In this document: positions 47,048-57,436 of the stretch, piece by piece
Layout: every line of letters starts with the position of its first letter
How positions within the stretch are numbered: position 1 is the stretch's first letter
Assembly (NCBI GenBank): GCA_947095585.1
Contig: OX352764.1
Location: forward strand, 70,265,536-70,329,535
DNA from: Nephrocerus scutellatus
Taxonomy: Eukaryota; Arthropoda; Insecta; Diptera; Pipunculidae
DNA length: 64,000 bases
Reading direction: 5' to 3'
Made by a program: the position numbers and the translations under genes
The notes under the pieces: model-generated
Told to the model about the DNA's origin: nothing
The model's input: only the letters and a program-made list of their open reading frames with translations
The model's database searches: none

Positions 47048-47160
47048 TTTAATTTGTGATCGATTAACATTCCAGAGTTTATGACTCTGCAGCGCGTGCT
47101 TTAATTTAGTTTATGATATATTAACATTCCGAAGTTTATGACTCTGCAGCTGTGCAAACA
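47048..47160 (+). repeat. ~55-bp repeat, two copies here and one at 46367-46420
   Basis: ATTAACATTCC.(G)AGTTTATGACTCTGCAGC then GTGC occurs at ~47060 and ~47115; a third copy (CTTATGGCTCTGCAGCCACG) precedes the MITE pair. The palindrome was therefore inserted within or beside this small array. Confidence 0.7.
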
Positions 47161-47169
47161 CGTTGCGTA

Positions 47170-47683
47170 TGCGCAATATAGAGAATAAAACCCTAATCAT
47201 AATTTCGCGTTTCGTCACGTAGTCTTACATATTGCAGAATGGTTTGTTTATTCAGGTGGCCAGAATCGTAGCTGGGCCATCCGTAATTTCGCGTTTGGCC
47301 ACGTAGTCTTACATACTGCAGAATCGTTTGTTTATTCAGGTAGCCAGAATCGTAGCTGGACCATCCGTTCATTTAAATCTATTTATAACTTAATAGTCTA
47401 AACGCGCTTTGTATCTTGGCCTTCGGAGTCCATATGCATGATTCTTTGTTAACCGAGGTTTCTCTATAAATTAGAATTGTAAGACCAGATTTAATTCAGA
47501 TTTAGTTTTGACTTGGTTCAAACAAAAGCAAATAAAGTTCATTTTAATAAAAATAAATAAATAAAAATAATAAATATAAATATTTATAAATAAATAAAAT
47601 AAAAGTTTTGTTTCTTTTTATTCTGGGAAGTTGGCCGGAATTAAAACAAATTTTTTTAAAGTAACTTTTCTTCAGTTACATTT
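47170..47683 (+). repeat. probable 5' LTR of an errantivirus
   Basis: Sequence ending TTTCTTCAGTTACATT lies directly before the primer-binding site. It contains TCTCTATAAATTAG (TATA-like), then TTCAGATTTAGTTTTGAC and CAAATAAAGTTC (polyadenylation-like). An ~82-bp tandem duplication (AATTTCGCGTTT...CACGTAGTC) lies at 47202-47366, possibly in U3. The 3' LTR was not found in the window, so the LTR start is not fixed. Confidence 0.65.
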
Positions 47684-47684
47684 T

Positions 47685-47702
47685 TGGCGCAGTCGGTAGG
47701 AT
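47685..47702 (+). other. primer-binding site, tRNA-Ser type
   Basis: TGGCGCAGTCGGTAGGAT follows the LTR end. This is the serine-tRNA-complementary site that I associate with the 17.6/297 branch of gypsy-group errantiviruses. Confidence 0.8.
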
Positions 47703-47848
47703 ACCAATTGTTGGTATCCGCATAAGAACTTTCGTTCTATTAAAACGCGAATGAACATCGTGTAAAAGTAAATATAAATTACAATATATAAATATCTCGA
47801 AGTGGAATTAAAATAAATTCTAAATAACATTTTTAACAAATAAACATA

Positions 47849-49130
47849 ATGGAAATAAAAAAAACAAACCAATAAAAATTAAAATTTTTCTTGTAAATTC
47901 TTTAATCGGGGATACACACGCTGCGTGCTCGTTTTGTGGCAAAATCATTCACCAAATGACGCAGCGGCAGCGAACAGCGCTGCTCACAAAGCACAGAGCT
48001 CAGACTTTGCCGTGATCTTTGCCCCGACCCCGCGGCCCGAGGGGCCTCAAATTTTAATAGAAAGTGTTGTCTTGGGAGATATACATGTGTGCAAAATTTC
48101 AATAAAATCGGGCTGTAGGAAGTGGGTTAAAAATTGATCACAAGATTTGGCCAGCCAGCCAGCCAGCCACGGGCAAGTGAAGTTAATATAGAGAATTTAA
48201 AAAGGACATAATCGTGAAAACCCTCAAATCAATAAGACCATTTAATGGAAGGAAAGAAGATCTGGCGCAATATATTAGGAGCATCGAGTCAGTGAGCGGC
48301 TATCTAAACGAATTTGGAGAAGACGAGCAGCGGTTATTCTTGATGAATATTCTGCAAACCATCGAGGGAGACGCCGGAACAGTGCTAAGGAAGACGGAAA
48401 TCTCGACGTGGGAGGAACTTAGGACAGCACTAATACAAGAATTCGGTGAGAAGGCACAAATCCCAACATTACTCCTTGAATTTAATAATTTTAGATATAA
48501 GAGTAGTGTTAAGGAATATTATAAAAATATAATTAATCATTTGTGCAAGATTAAGGGCCGTATATATCTCAGCAATGAGGCAGAATCCCTTAAAACAATG
48601 TACAATAGCGAATGTGAAAGACAAGCTTTTGAAGTTTTTCGAAATAGTTTGCCACCACATTTTCAAGCATTAATTCTCTCGCGCGGTGTATCGAAAATAA
48701 AGTCGGCCTTCTCATTACTTATTGAAAACAATTTAACAGATTAAAGTACATCTGTTGTTCCGAAGTCATTACCGCGTTTAAGTCAAGTTTCGGTTCCTCA
48801 AAATCAACGTTTACAAAATTATAGACCTCAATATCCCAATAATAACAATTTCCAAAATTATAGATCCCAATATCCTTATAATAATTTCCAAAATTATAGA
48901 CCCCAACATCCCAATAATAATTTCAATAATGGCCAACACCAAAATTCTAATAGGCCAAATAATAATTCTAACTATCGTATTCCTATGAAAAGATTCAGGG
49001 AAAATGATAGCAACCACTCAAGAATTCGAAAATACGGTGAACCGAAACCAATGGATGTTGATGGAGAGAATTTTTATCAACGAGCCTCGGAAAAATTACC
49101 TTACATTAAATTCGAAGTCTCTAGGTAAAA
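47849..49130 (+). pseudogene. errantivirus gag, interrupted
   Basis: An insect endogenous retrovirus gag. ATG at 47849 opens a few codons, then a CACATGTG-family insertion (47865-48205) intervenes. The frame resumes at ~48205 with KTLKSIRPFNGRKEDLAQYI and a helical gag region to 48741 (IYLSNEAESLKTMYN). A TAA at 48742 breaks the frame; beyond it the same frame continues with tandem NFQNYR.QYP-like repeats rich in Asn, Tyr, Gln and Pro, as in nucleocapsid-like tails lacking zinc knuckles. It is inactive because of the insertion and stop. Confidence 0.8.
47865..48205 (-). mobile_element. CACATGTG-family insertion in gag
   Basis: It begins ACCAATAAAAATTAAAATTT, TTCTTGTAAATTCTTTAATC, has GCGGCCCGAGGGGCCTC and ATACATGTGTGCAAAATTTC, and ends with the right terminus GAAGTTAATATAGAGAATTT. 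A ~110-bp foreign segment (47915-48020, GCTGCGTGCTCGTTTTGTGG...) sits near its left end. Flanking gag sequence on both sides shows it is an insertion. Confidence 0.85.
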
Positions 49131-49910
49131 GTATAAAGTGTTAGTAGATACCGGGTCTACCCAAAGTTATGTAAACCCAAATTTACTAAAAACACCCGAG
49201 TTAAAAACAAAAACTAAAAACATTTAAACAATGACAAGTAATACGAAAGTGAATAAAATACAACTTATTGACGCGATAGGCACCTTAAAAGGAAAACTAA
49301 AATTATACGTGCATAAATTCAGTGATTGTTATGATATCCTCTTAGGCAATGACATTTTAAATGTTTTGCGTGGTAAAATTGATTACGAAAATAAGGAAAT
49401 AATTTTAAATGGAATAAAATATAAATTGCTCAATGAATATGAAGCTAAAGTAGAAGAAAATTATAATATTGTATTTGAGAAACAAAATTTAAAAACACAA
49501 AGGGGCACCAAAATTAAATTTAGACTAAAACATCTCAACATAGAAGAAAATTTTAATAATGTGGAAGATAATGACGCTCGATCAGACATAACTACAATAC
49601 ATTCAGCATTAGAAGATAACACTTCACACATAGGAATTTCAGAAAAAACTTTAAACACATTTAAACATCAGATTATATTTAAAGAAACACAAAATACAGG
49701 GCTACGAATAGCTAAAATCCAGGATAAAACAAGATATGAACTTAAAACTGAAAAATTCACCGACAATTATTTCAAAGAAATTATTAAAAGATACATATTA
49801 GGAAAATACGTTTGTGGTATTTATATTGATGACGATAATGGATTCAACCATTTTCAGAAAGTGTTTTCATCCATTATCTTACCCTCCAGTAATATTATAG
49901 TATATTACAT
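49131..49910 (+). pseudogene. errantivirus protease and pol tether, RT deleted
   Basis: In the gag frame after a second stop (49126) comes VLVDTGSTQSYVNPNLL (aspartic protease DTG), a third stop (49225), then DCYDILLGNDILN, the protease's C-terminal strand. About 60 codons later the frame jumps directly to a segment resembling the linker between RNase H and integrase (SALEDNTSH..., FKHQIIFKETQN, IIKRYILGKYVCGIYID). The RT and RNase H domains, normally >500 codons, are missing, so an internal deletion is inferred near 49530-49560. The copy cannot be autonomous. Confidence 0.75.
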
Positions 49911-50480
49911 AACGAGCAAGGAAAGTGGAGTTTATCGTGCGAGGTCGAAGCTTGACGAACGAGGCGGTAGCCGAGTTCGGCAATCTAACGAGCACGATGA
50001 TCACTTTTCTGCAAGTCATGTACGCGATTTTTCACGCATCCAAACCGGTTTTTTTTGCTAAATCGAGAGAGAAGCAGAAATGTGAGAATGTGTGTTCACT
50101 GTGACTGCAGTAAATAACAAAGAAATGAATTTTTCACGCGTCCAAACCGGTTTTTCTGCTAAATCGAGAGAGAAGCAGAAATCACAAACGACAAACAAAA
50201 GAGAATTCTTGCTCATGCGCAATGTGTTGGCTGAGATTGTAGTAAATAACAAAAGACGTTTATATCATAACATAACTAGTGTTGTTATGGGCTACTTTCG
50301 AGGCTAGTTTATAGCGTACGAAACAGTCACTTTCGTCTATGGGCGTGTGAAAAACTTTTAAGAACACGACGAATAGTCGTCATCGTGATGGGGGACTTGA
50401 ATGCCAAGGTTGGCAATGACAATGATGGACTCAAACATGTGATTGGGAAGCACGGCCTCGGCGAACGAATAGTAGACATA
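49911..50480 (+). mobile_element. composite insertion in pol with LINE endonuclease fragment
   Basis: Between the pol tether and the integrase lies unrelated DNA. It has two ~105-bp direct repeats (TTTTTCACGC.TCCAAACCGG then GCTAAATCGAGAGAGAAGC at ~50025 and ~50130), a segment shared with 21060-21175, and at 50388-50470 a frame reading MGDLNAKVGNDNDGLKHVIG then KHGLGERI, an endonuclease motif of RTE/CR1-like LINEs. The last piece fuses in frame to integrase by chance. Confidence 0.7.
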
Positions 50481-51386
50481 GAGAATTTCGAAAAGTTTAA
50501 GGAAATCATTTATCAAATACATTTGGATGGAATTCATGCAGGCATAAATAAAGTAATTAAAATATTTGAGGAAAAATACTATTTTTCAAATTATGCTAGG
50601 TTAACACAACAAATTATAAATGAATGCGAAATGTGCAACACGTGTAAGTTCGAACATCAGGCTATGAACAGACCTTTTAAAGTGACACCACCCGTTACGG
50701 AAAGACGAGAAAAATTTGTCGTAGATATTTGGGTTTGGGAACAGCAGAGTTATCTAACATGCATTGACCTTTATTCGAAGTATGCAATGGTAGAATTTGT
50801 ATCTTTACGTACCTGGTTAGAATCAAAGAGAGCTTTGTTAGAAGTATTTAATACAATGGGTGTACCAAAAACAATCAAAATGGACCAAGATCCATGTTTA
50901 CTAAACGAACTTATGAAAAAATGGTTAGAAGATTTAAAGATTAATATAGAAATAACGACAGGCAAGACAGGAATTGGCGATATTGAAAGGCTACATGGTA
51001 GTCTCAATGAAACATTAAGGTTAATAAATACAGGATCAGACAAAGAATTAAAATTATTAGCAATTGAACAAATAATATTCACATATAATCATACCTTAAT
51101 ACATACTTCTACTAACAGACGTCCTTTTGAGATATTCTTCCAAAACAAAGAACCCGGTGTTGACCCACAAATTTATTATGAAAAAAGAATAAATAATATT
51201 AATAAGAACAGAAAAGAACACGAAGTAGATACAAATTATTTGAAAAATAAAAGAAATATTAAAACAAATAATCTGTTTATTAGAATAAACCATCCAATTA
51301 AACAGGAAGTAGATCATGTAGTTGTTAGAGTAGATAAACAAGGCAGGACTAGGAAAAAGATTAAATATGATTTTCGTAGGAAATAG
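50481..51386 (+). pseudogene. errantivirus integrase
   Basis: An insect retrovirus integrase joined downstream of the inserted LINE fragment. The zinc-binding region shows HLDGIHAGINKVI then CEMCNTC (~50519-50650). The catalytic core carries FVVDIW (first Asp), IKMDQDP (second Asp) and GDIERLHGSLNE (Glu), then LIHTSTNRRPFEIFF and a basic C-terminus ending KKIKYDFRRK. About 300 codons are open without a stop, so this domain is the best preserved part of the element, although its start and the rest of pol are lost. Confidence 0.85.
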
Positions 51387-51935
51387 AAATCTAATACCCA
51401 GAATAATCCTATGGACCCGGAAAACGAAACCACCCAGACAGCATAGTTTCAGGATAATGCACATGTTTTTAATATTCTTAAATATCCATAACCACATTAA
51501 AGAAATTCAACTATCAATAACATTAGCCAAAATTGGCATATTCAACCCGAGACTATTCGATATTGAGTCATTTGAACACATCAATACCCTTGAGTTAGAA
51601 ACAATCAAAATATCCTTGTGGCAGAAAAACGAATTATTAATTTTTATTTTATCCTTACCTATATATTCCGATCCTAAACTTATATATAAAATCATTCCTA
51701 TTCCCAACGAACGATTTGAAGAACTCGATTTTGACAATCTTAACGAAAAATTTATTCTAGAAAACGATGATACTATGATAATTAAAAATGGCAAACTATT
51801 TCCGATTAACAATTTTGCAATCTCAGAATAAATACTATAGAAGAAGTAGTTCGATTAAATGAAAATTCCATAATCACCAAAAACATAAAAAAACAAGAAT
51901 TAATTAATAACTGTGGCTTAGTGAAAACAAATGTA
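51387..51935 (+). pseudogene. errantivirus env-like remnant
   Basis: A frame overlapping the integrase end (51367-51831) reads EIQLSITLAKIGIFNPRLFD and FILSLPIYSDPKLIYKIIPI, similar to the middle of the env-like third reading frame of gypsy-group errantiviruses (related to baculovirus fusion proteins by family knowledge). The N-terminal signal and cleavage parts are missing, a stop occurs at 51829, weak similarity continues in another frame, and the pogo element cuts it off at 51936. No C-terminal membrane segment is found. Confidence 0.65.
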
Positions 51936-53868
51936 CAGTAGACTCGCGGTAACGTGAACTATTTAAACCGAGCGTGTTCACGTTTGCGAAGTTGTTCATG
52001 TTTACGAAGGTGTAGTTCTTTAAATTTTCCAAATAAATTAGACATGTTTTTTAACTCAAATTCATATATTTTTTGTTTTTCGGTTTGTACATACATAATT
52101 CATACATGCTTTGTTAAGAAAAAAATGTATGTTCGTTTAAATTAATGAAAAAAATGGGTTATCTTTTTTTGGATTTTCTATTATTGCAAATTGCTGAACA
52201 CTGCCTTTTCGCGGAGACGTTTAAGTACGCTGATATCTGTCGGATTTATGTTTTCATCTTCCGCCCATTCCAAAGTTTTATTGAAAATGTTGATTGCTTA
52301 ACTAGGCTCTATTCTGTTATGTGCTCTTTCCAGAATACTGTCATCGCTTTCACTTTCATCACTGATCAAAACCTAGTTCGTTTCGGTTGCGTTTTGAAGA
52401 TCTTCATTCCGTTCATGGATATCAGCAAATGAAAAACTGACCTACAAAGACACAATTTGGACGGAAAAACCTCTAAATTAATTGCATGAAGAAGTTCTAT
52501 TGTGCGTTCTTGTTGGGAGTTAATTGGTGAACAAATCCTTTCTCTCAAAATAGCTAGTGGGATATCCTCTTCACAGTCTTCTTCATCTCCTATAGAGCTT
52601 AAAATGTTCGTCCAGCATTTTGCTATTGTTTCCTTTTCAAGACTTATGGCATTTTTATCCTTTGGATGTATGAGCGGCGTGACGTTTGGTGGCATAAACA
52701 TTGCAGTTATTAACTCGTCGTCTGATCTCAATTCATTTTCGGGAGGATGAGATGGAGCATTATCTATCAAGAGTAGAGCTTTGTTGGGCAATCCTTACTC
52801 TTTTAAAAAGATTCTGACCTACACGTGTAAAAGTTTGAATTAATGTAAAACTGCAACCTGTTTCTTACCTGTGGTACGAACGAATGGTGAAACCAATTTT
52901 TAAAAATGGCACCTGTCATCCATGACGATTTGGAGCAACTGTAGTCAACAGGAGATTCAAAATTTCTAAAACAGCGAGGGTTTTTTGCCTTTCCAACCAC
53001 TAAAAGTTTAACTTTATGTACCCCTGTTGCGTTTGTACAAGCTAGAAAAGTGACGCGCTGTGTTTCCGTTTTTCTTCCAGGAGCATTTTTTTCTTGAGAT
53101 GATACGTATGTTTTGTCAGGTAGCAGCTCCCAAATTCGTCTGCATTATAAATTTGATCGTGAGACAGACCTAGCTCATTAATTTTGGCTTGCAACTTGTT
53201 CTTAAAAGGGTCCACAAGGTCAGGTCTAGAAAACAACTTTTCTTCACTTATTTTGATAAAACGCACACCATAACGCTTCTTAAATCGTTGCAACCATCCG
53301 TCACTCACATTGAAAGCGCTTTGAGTTTCATTAATTTTTGAAAGAAAAAATTTAGCTTTTTCTTTAACCATCAATCCATTGACTGGATAATTTTTTTGTC
53401 GCTGTTTGAGGAACCAACGGTACAGCGCTTTTTCCATTTAAGGAAGTTCACAACACTTCATAGTCTTCCGCATTCCAGGTCCAGAAAATGAATTAACACA
53501 TTCTAAAATTTTCTCATTTTTTTGTTGATAGCGCAAATTGTTGACTTTGCAACATTGTACTGTTTTGCTAGGCTAGTTACGCTTGATCCTTCTTTTCATT
53601 TTTCTATTACATACACTTTTTACTTTAGAGACAAGAATTTTGGTACTTTTTGCGACATTTTTCACGAAAAACTTTGTTTAGATCATGCCAAATCAGCACC
53701 GCGCACTAAACTAAAGGCCAAACCACAGCGAAAATGCCAGGAAAAATCCTTAACTGGGATTCCCCGTTTAGTAAAAACGATTCGGATAACCGACAAACGC
53801 AGAAAAAAAGCAATGTTTTTTATATGTTAAATGCATTTTAAATTTGTTCACGTTATTGTGCTTTTCTG
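51936..53868 (-). mobile_element. pogo/Tigger-type DNA transposon
   Basis: The left end is TA then CAGTAGACTCGCGGTAACGT. A degenerate inverted match (TTTAAATTTGTTCACGTTAT...TTTTCTG) ends at ~53868. TA at the left flank suits pogo insertion. It carries a broken transposase on the minus strand and lies in the errantivirus env-like region, so it is younger than that copy. Confidence 0.8.
52366..53680 (-). pseudogene. pogo/Tigger transposase (CENP-B-like)
   Basis: Minus-strand order: an N-terminal helix-turn-helix (SSVTSLAKQYNVAKSTICA, ~53575), then the CENP-B-type DNA-binding domain (ALYRWFLKQRQKNYPVNG, 53437 onward, and FNVSDGWLQRFKKRYGV), the first DDE block (IYNADEFGSCYL), then PRCFRNF...SWMTGAIFKNWFHHSFVPQV (53000-52803), and the second block LLIDNAPSHPPENEL with MFMPPNVTPLIHPKD (52791-52366). 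Four or more stops and frameshifts break it, and the expected Q after PLI is H. Function is lost. Confidence 0.85.
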
Positions 53869-53973
53869 AATAATTTCAATACTAATTCTTATACAAAAAT
53901 GTAAGATTTAATTATTGATTTGTCTAATATTACATTTGCACTGCATTTATTGCAGTGTTGCTCGATTTTTAAA

Positions 53974-54157
53974 TCTATATAAATAAAAGTAAAAATAAAA
54001 TGAAATGAATGTTTCCTTGTTATTTATGGAAACTCACACTTACCAACCGAAACCAGGTGGAAAACGGATTTAGGTTATAATACACGTCCACTCCACGGTG
54101 GTAACAGGAAGACGGAGGTTCATCTGTGCGGGAAGCGAAGCGCCCAGGATCATCTAG
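53974..54157 (+). mobile_element. small non-autonomous Helitron, intact ends
   Basis: It starts TCTATATAAATAAAAG and ends CTAG at 54154-54157. A GC-rich hairpin (GGGAAGCGAAGCGCCC) lies ~8-12 nt before CTAG. It sits between A (53973) and T (54158). The flanks TTTTTAAA and TTCTCTATATTAAC join into the terminus of the CACATGTG family, so the empty target is clear. This is the standard Helitron signature (TC start, CTRR end, A|T target). 184 bp, non-coding. Confidence 0.85.
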
Positions 54158-54420
54158 TTCTCTATATTAACTTTGCGTCCCCGGTTATCTGTCGGTGGCT
54201 GGCTGGCCAAATATCTTGTGACCAATTTTTAAACCACTTCCGAAAGCACGATTTTCTTAAAATTTTGTACATATGTGAATCTCCGATAACAAAACTTTTG
54301 ACAAAAATTTGGAAGTGTTCGGCTCCCAACCGATTTTCTTTAAATTTTGCACACATTATGTAACTTTTCTTCGATTAGAGAAGTTACATAAAAAATTTAT
54401 TGGCAATTTTAAAAATACCA
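54158..54420 (+). repeat. CACATGTG-family element, short forward copy
   Basis: TTCTCTATATTAACTTTGCG then CGTGACCA-type entry sequence, GATTTTCTTAAAATTTTG, TACATATGTGAATCTCCGAT and a second decayed core, ending CGATTAGAGAAGTTACATAA. Its left terminus was split from upstream sequence by the Helitron ending at 54157. Confidence 0.8.
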
Positions 54421-54519
54421 CAGAATTTAAACTAACTATTTTAACTGCTGCAGGTGAAATAATAGGTAAATCAACATGAAACTTTACATTGTTTACTTAA
54501 AAATATTAATTAAAAAAAC

Positions 54520-54725
54520 AACCCATAAAAATTAAAATTTTTCGTGTAAATTCTCTAATCGCAAAGTTTGAAAAATATCGGATTACTTTTTAAAAAAATT
54601 GCATGGGAGCACCTAGACAGTGCCAGGACCTTATCCCCTTCCAAATAAAATTTTAAAAAAATCGGGTGAATATTTTAAAAAATTTGTATGGGACACCGAT
54701 TACTTCAAAATTTTTTTATTGGAGA
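54520..54725 (-). repeat. CACATGTG-family element, left half (split by Helitron)
   Basis: It begins CAACCCATAAAAATTAAAAT, TTTTCGTGTAAATTCTCTAA and runs to TTATTGGAGA at 54725, where the Helitron begins. It resumes at 55637 with TACACATGTGTATTAAACTT. The parallel copy at 56895-57320 shows the uninterrupted order. Confidence 0.9.
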
Positions 54726-55636
54726 CTAGCTGTTCCCGGGCGCTTTGCTACCCGCCCACTGACGCCACGCCCACTTACACCCGCGTTTCCCGGTTGCCCA
54801 ATCCCACTGACCTCCCGCCCACTGACCACCCACCCATTGACCTCATACACACTGACCCACCGCCCTCTGAACTCACACCCAATGACCTCACACCCACTGA
54901 CCTCCTGCCCACTGACCTCCCGCCCACTGACCACCCACCCATTGACCTCATACACACTGACCAACCACCCACTGACGCCACGCCCACTTACACCCACGTT
55001 TCCCGACTGCCCCATCCCACTGACCCCCGCCCACTGACCTCCTGCCCACTGACCTCCTGCCCACTGACGACACGCCCACTTACACCCGCGTTTCCCGGCT
55101 GCCCCATCCCGCTGACCCCCGCCCACTGACCTCCTGCCCACTGACGACATGCCCACTTACACCCGCGTTTCCCGGCTGCCCCATCCCGCTGACCCCCGCC
55201 CACTGACCACCCACCCACAGACCTCCCGCCCACTGACGCCGCGCCCATTTACACCCCAATAACTAACCAACTCACCAATCCAGAAAACTATAGAATCGAC
55301 ACTTATATAGGTAAAAAATGTACACTTGTTCAAATATTCTTTATATTAAGATTATATACAGGGAAAACTACATTTCCACCCCAGCTAAAGGGTCCAAATT
55401 GTCAACGACTTTCTTTTTATTTAAATATTACATGGTGTGAATTTGAGCCGAATCGTTCCATAAATAAGAATATTCAGAAAAAACGATACCAGCGCCACCT
55501 AGCGGGGCTGAACCAACTTTTAAACCTTCGCGTAGCAAATACGAACGAACTCGCCGAAGGAAGTATCCAATTTGGTCCAGCCGTGCTCGAGTTTTAGCCA
55601 GTCTAACGAACAGCAATTGATTTTTATATATATAGA
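54726..55636 (-). mobile_element. Helitron carrying an internal minisatellite
   Basis: On the minus strand it starts TCTATATATATAAAAATC (55636 down) and ends CTAG (54729-54726), with a hairpin CGGGTAGCAAAGCGCCCG about 7 nt before CTAG. It sits between A and T. The uninterrupted target TATTGGAGATACACATGTG is present at 57121-57140, so the insertion is exact and without target duplication. The 911-bp interior is dominated by a C-rich minisatellite (54760-55250) plus the family's GGTCCAGCCGTGCTCGAG and CACCTAGCGG segments. No Rep/helicase is encoded. Confidence 0.85.
54760..55250. repeat. C-rich ~16-bp minisatellite with higher-order units
   Basis: Variants of CCCACTGACCTCCTG and CCCACTGACCACC repeat about 25 times, interleaved with a ~50-bp block (GCCACGCCCACTTACACCCG, CGTTTCCCGGCTGCCCCATC) that recurs about four times, giving higher-order units of ~95-190 bp. 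Long frames on both strands are by-products of the repeat (Pro/Thr- or Gly/Ser/Val-rich). Confidence 0.9.
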
Positions 55637-56020
55637 TACACATGTGTATTAAACTTGAGGAAAATCGGGTAGATTTTTTTAAAAAAATTGTAGGGGGCCC
55701 CACAACATTTCAATAAGATCGGACTTTGAAAAGTGGGTTAAAAAGTAATCACAAGATTCCACGACAAACAGACCGACCGACAGACAGCCGTGCCACGGGA
55801 AAGCGAATTTAAAAATTGAAATTTTACTTGTAAATTCTCTGATCGGAGATTAAATTTTGTGGTGAATTCCCTATTTAGTGGTGAAAACATAGCAGCCACA
55901 GCGCACGGTTAGTACGACGTATACACAAGGATGTACGAAGTACCACTAAAATTATTTCTTTTGAGTTGAGTTAAGCTGTAAAGCAGTTGACCAGTTCTTC
56001 ATATACTTGTGGGATAATTA
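55637..56020 (-). repeat. CACATGTG-family element, right half, and attached segment
   Basis: It continues the element split at 54725 and runs through GGACTTTGAAAAGTGGGTTA, GACCGACCGACAGACAG and CGGGAAAGCGAATTTA to a segment with TTACTTGTAAATTCTCTGATC, ACATAGCAGCCACAGCGCAC and GTACGAAGTACCACTAAAAT. The same series follows at 57155-57436 and 58059-58130, where a hAT-type MITE interrupts it. Confidence 0.8.
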
Positions 56021-56259
56021 ACAAATTAGCACAACACTTCAATTTGTAAAACAAGTGGTTATTTATTAAATTAAATTAAATGTAAAGGAAACTCCGAAAA
56101 TAAAACAAAGTAATTCGAGTAAAAAGGTTGAAATAAAAATTAAGCAAAAGGCATTGGTCTGTACGCTTGGTCTTTGATATAACGACTGACTCTGTGTTTC
56201 GTCATGGTGAAGATGGCAGAGCGAGAGAGAGAAGATAATAAGGAAGAGAAGACCTGCAT

Positions 56260-56853
56260 TTAGAACACACGGCCGGAGCGTGTTCGGGTAGTATTCGGTC
56301 CTTCATGGTCTCCGACCTTCTCTATCTCATATCGATCGTGCTTGCACACTCGGGTCACCTTATACGGACCCAAAAACTTCGGCTTCAATTTGAGGCCTGG
56401 GCCAAACTGAGTTCTCCTCACCGCGATCAACTCGCCGAGCTTATACGTTTTGGGATCCTTCCTCTTTCGGTTAAAAGTGTTGGCATTCTCCTGCTGGATC
56501 TTCAGAATATTGTCTCTGGCTTCCATCCTAACCTCATCGCGTTGACTGCCTAATTCCTCAATCAGATCTTGGTGGACCATCTCTTGGATTTCGGGCATCA
56601 CGTTAATCTTCATCTCTAGGCCAGTCAGTATCTTGAACGGGGAATGTTTGGTACTTCTAGGCGGAGTGCTATTGATCTGTTGAGCATGTCCTACGTGCTT
56701 ATACCAGCTCTTCGGGTCTTCTAACGACATCTTCGTCAACAATGATATTAGGAGTCTGTTAATCCTTTCGACCTGACCGTTTCCCCTCGGCACGCCAGTA
56801 GTAATCAGTAGGTGCGTGATATCTTCTTCCTCGCAATACTCCTTGCTCAGTCA
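56260..56853 (-). pseudogene. Ty3/gypsy integrase C-terminal half
   Basis: The minus-strand frame, open from about 56853, reads HLLITTGVPRGNGQVERINR with the catalytic Glu, then QQINSTPPRSTKHSPF, and a C-terminal GPY/F-like module (FGPGLKLKPKFLGPYKVTRV) ending TRTRSGRVF with a stop just after. This is the end of a Ty3/gypsy pol of a lineage different from the errantivirus at 47-52 kb. It is truncated at the N-terminal side by the sequence at 56860. The downstream ~250 bp could be its 3' LTR, but no LTR pair is visible. Confidence 0.8.
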
Positions 56854-56879
56854 CCAGCAGCCACGTGCACGCGAAGTTA

Positions 56880-57436
56880 ATATAGAGAATTTAAAAAAAC
56901 AACCCATAAAAATTAAAATTTTTCGTGTAAATTCTCTAATCGCAAAGTTTGAAAAATATCGGATTACTTTTTAAAAAAATTATATGGGAGCACCTAGACA
57001 GTGCCAGGGCCTCATCCCTTCCAAATTTTTACGGAAAGTTTTGTTTGTGTATAAAATTTTAAGAAAAACGGGTGAATATTTTAAAAAATTTATATGGGGC
57101 ACCGATCACTTCAAAATTTTTATATTGGAGATACACATGTGTATAAACTTGAGGAAAATCGGGTAGATTTTTTTGTGGGGTGCCCCTCAGCATTTCAATA
57201 AGATCGGACTTTGAAAAGTTGGTTAAAAAGTAATCGCAAGATTCCACGACAAACAGACCGACCGACCGACAGACAGCGGTGCCACGGGAAAGCGAATTTA
57301 AAAATTTAAATTTTACTTGTAAATTCTCTGATCGGAGATTAGATTTTGTGGTGAATTCCCTATTTAGTGGTGAGAACATAGCAGCCACAGCGCACGCCGC
57401 ACGGTTAGTACGACGTATACACAACGATGTACGAAG
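56880..57436 (-). repeat. CACATGTG-family element, uninterrupted reference copy
   Basis: GAAGTTAATATAGAGAATTT (right end of a previous copy, 56874-56893) abuts CAACCCATAAAAATTAAAAT (left end of this one). The copy then runs through two cores to GACCGACCGACCGACAGACA and the same right-hand segment as 55780-55940. It provides the empty-site reference for the Helitron at 54726-55636. Confidence 0.85.

Noticed and set aside
48811..49017. Minus-strand frame rich in Ile over the gag tail
   Set aside because: Shadow of the Asn/Tyr/Gln-rich gag repeat on the opposite strand.
53522..53830. 102-codon plus-strand frame
   Set aside because: Antisense to the N-terminal part of the pogo/Tigger transposase.
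54620..55248. Overlapping long frames on both strands (up to 169 codons)
   Set aside because: They follow the minisatellite period and are open on both strands because the repeat lacks stops; not genes.
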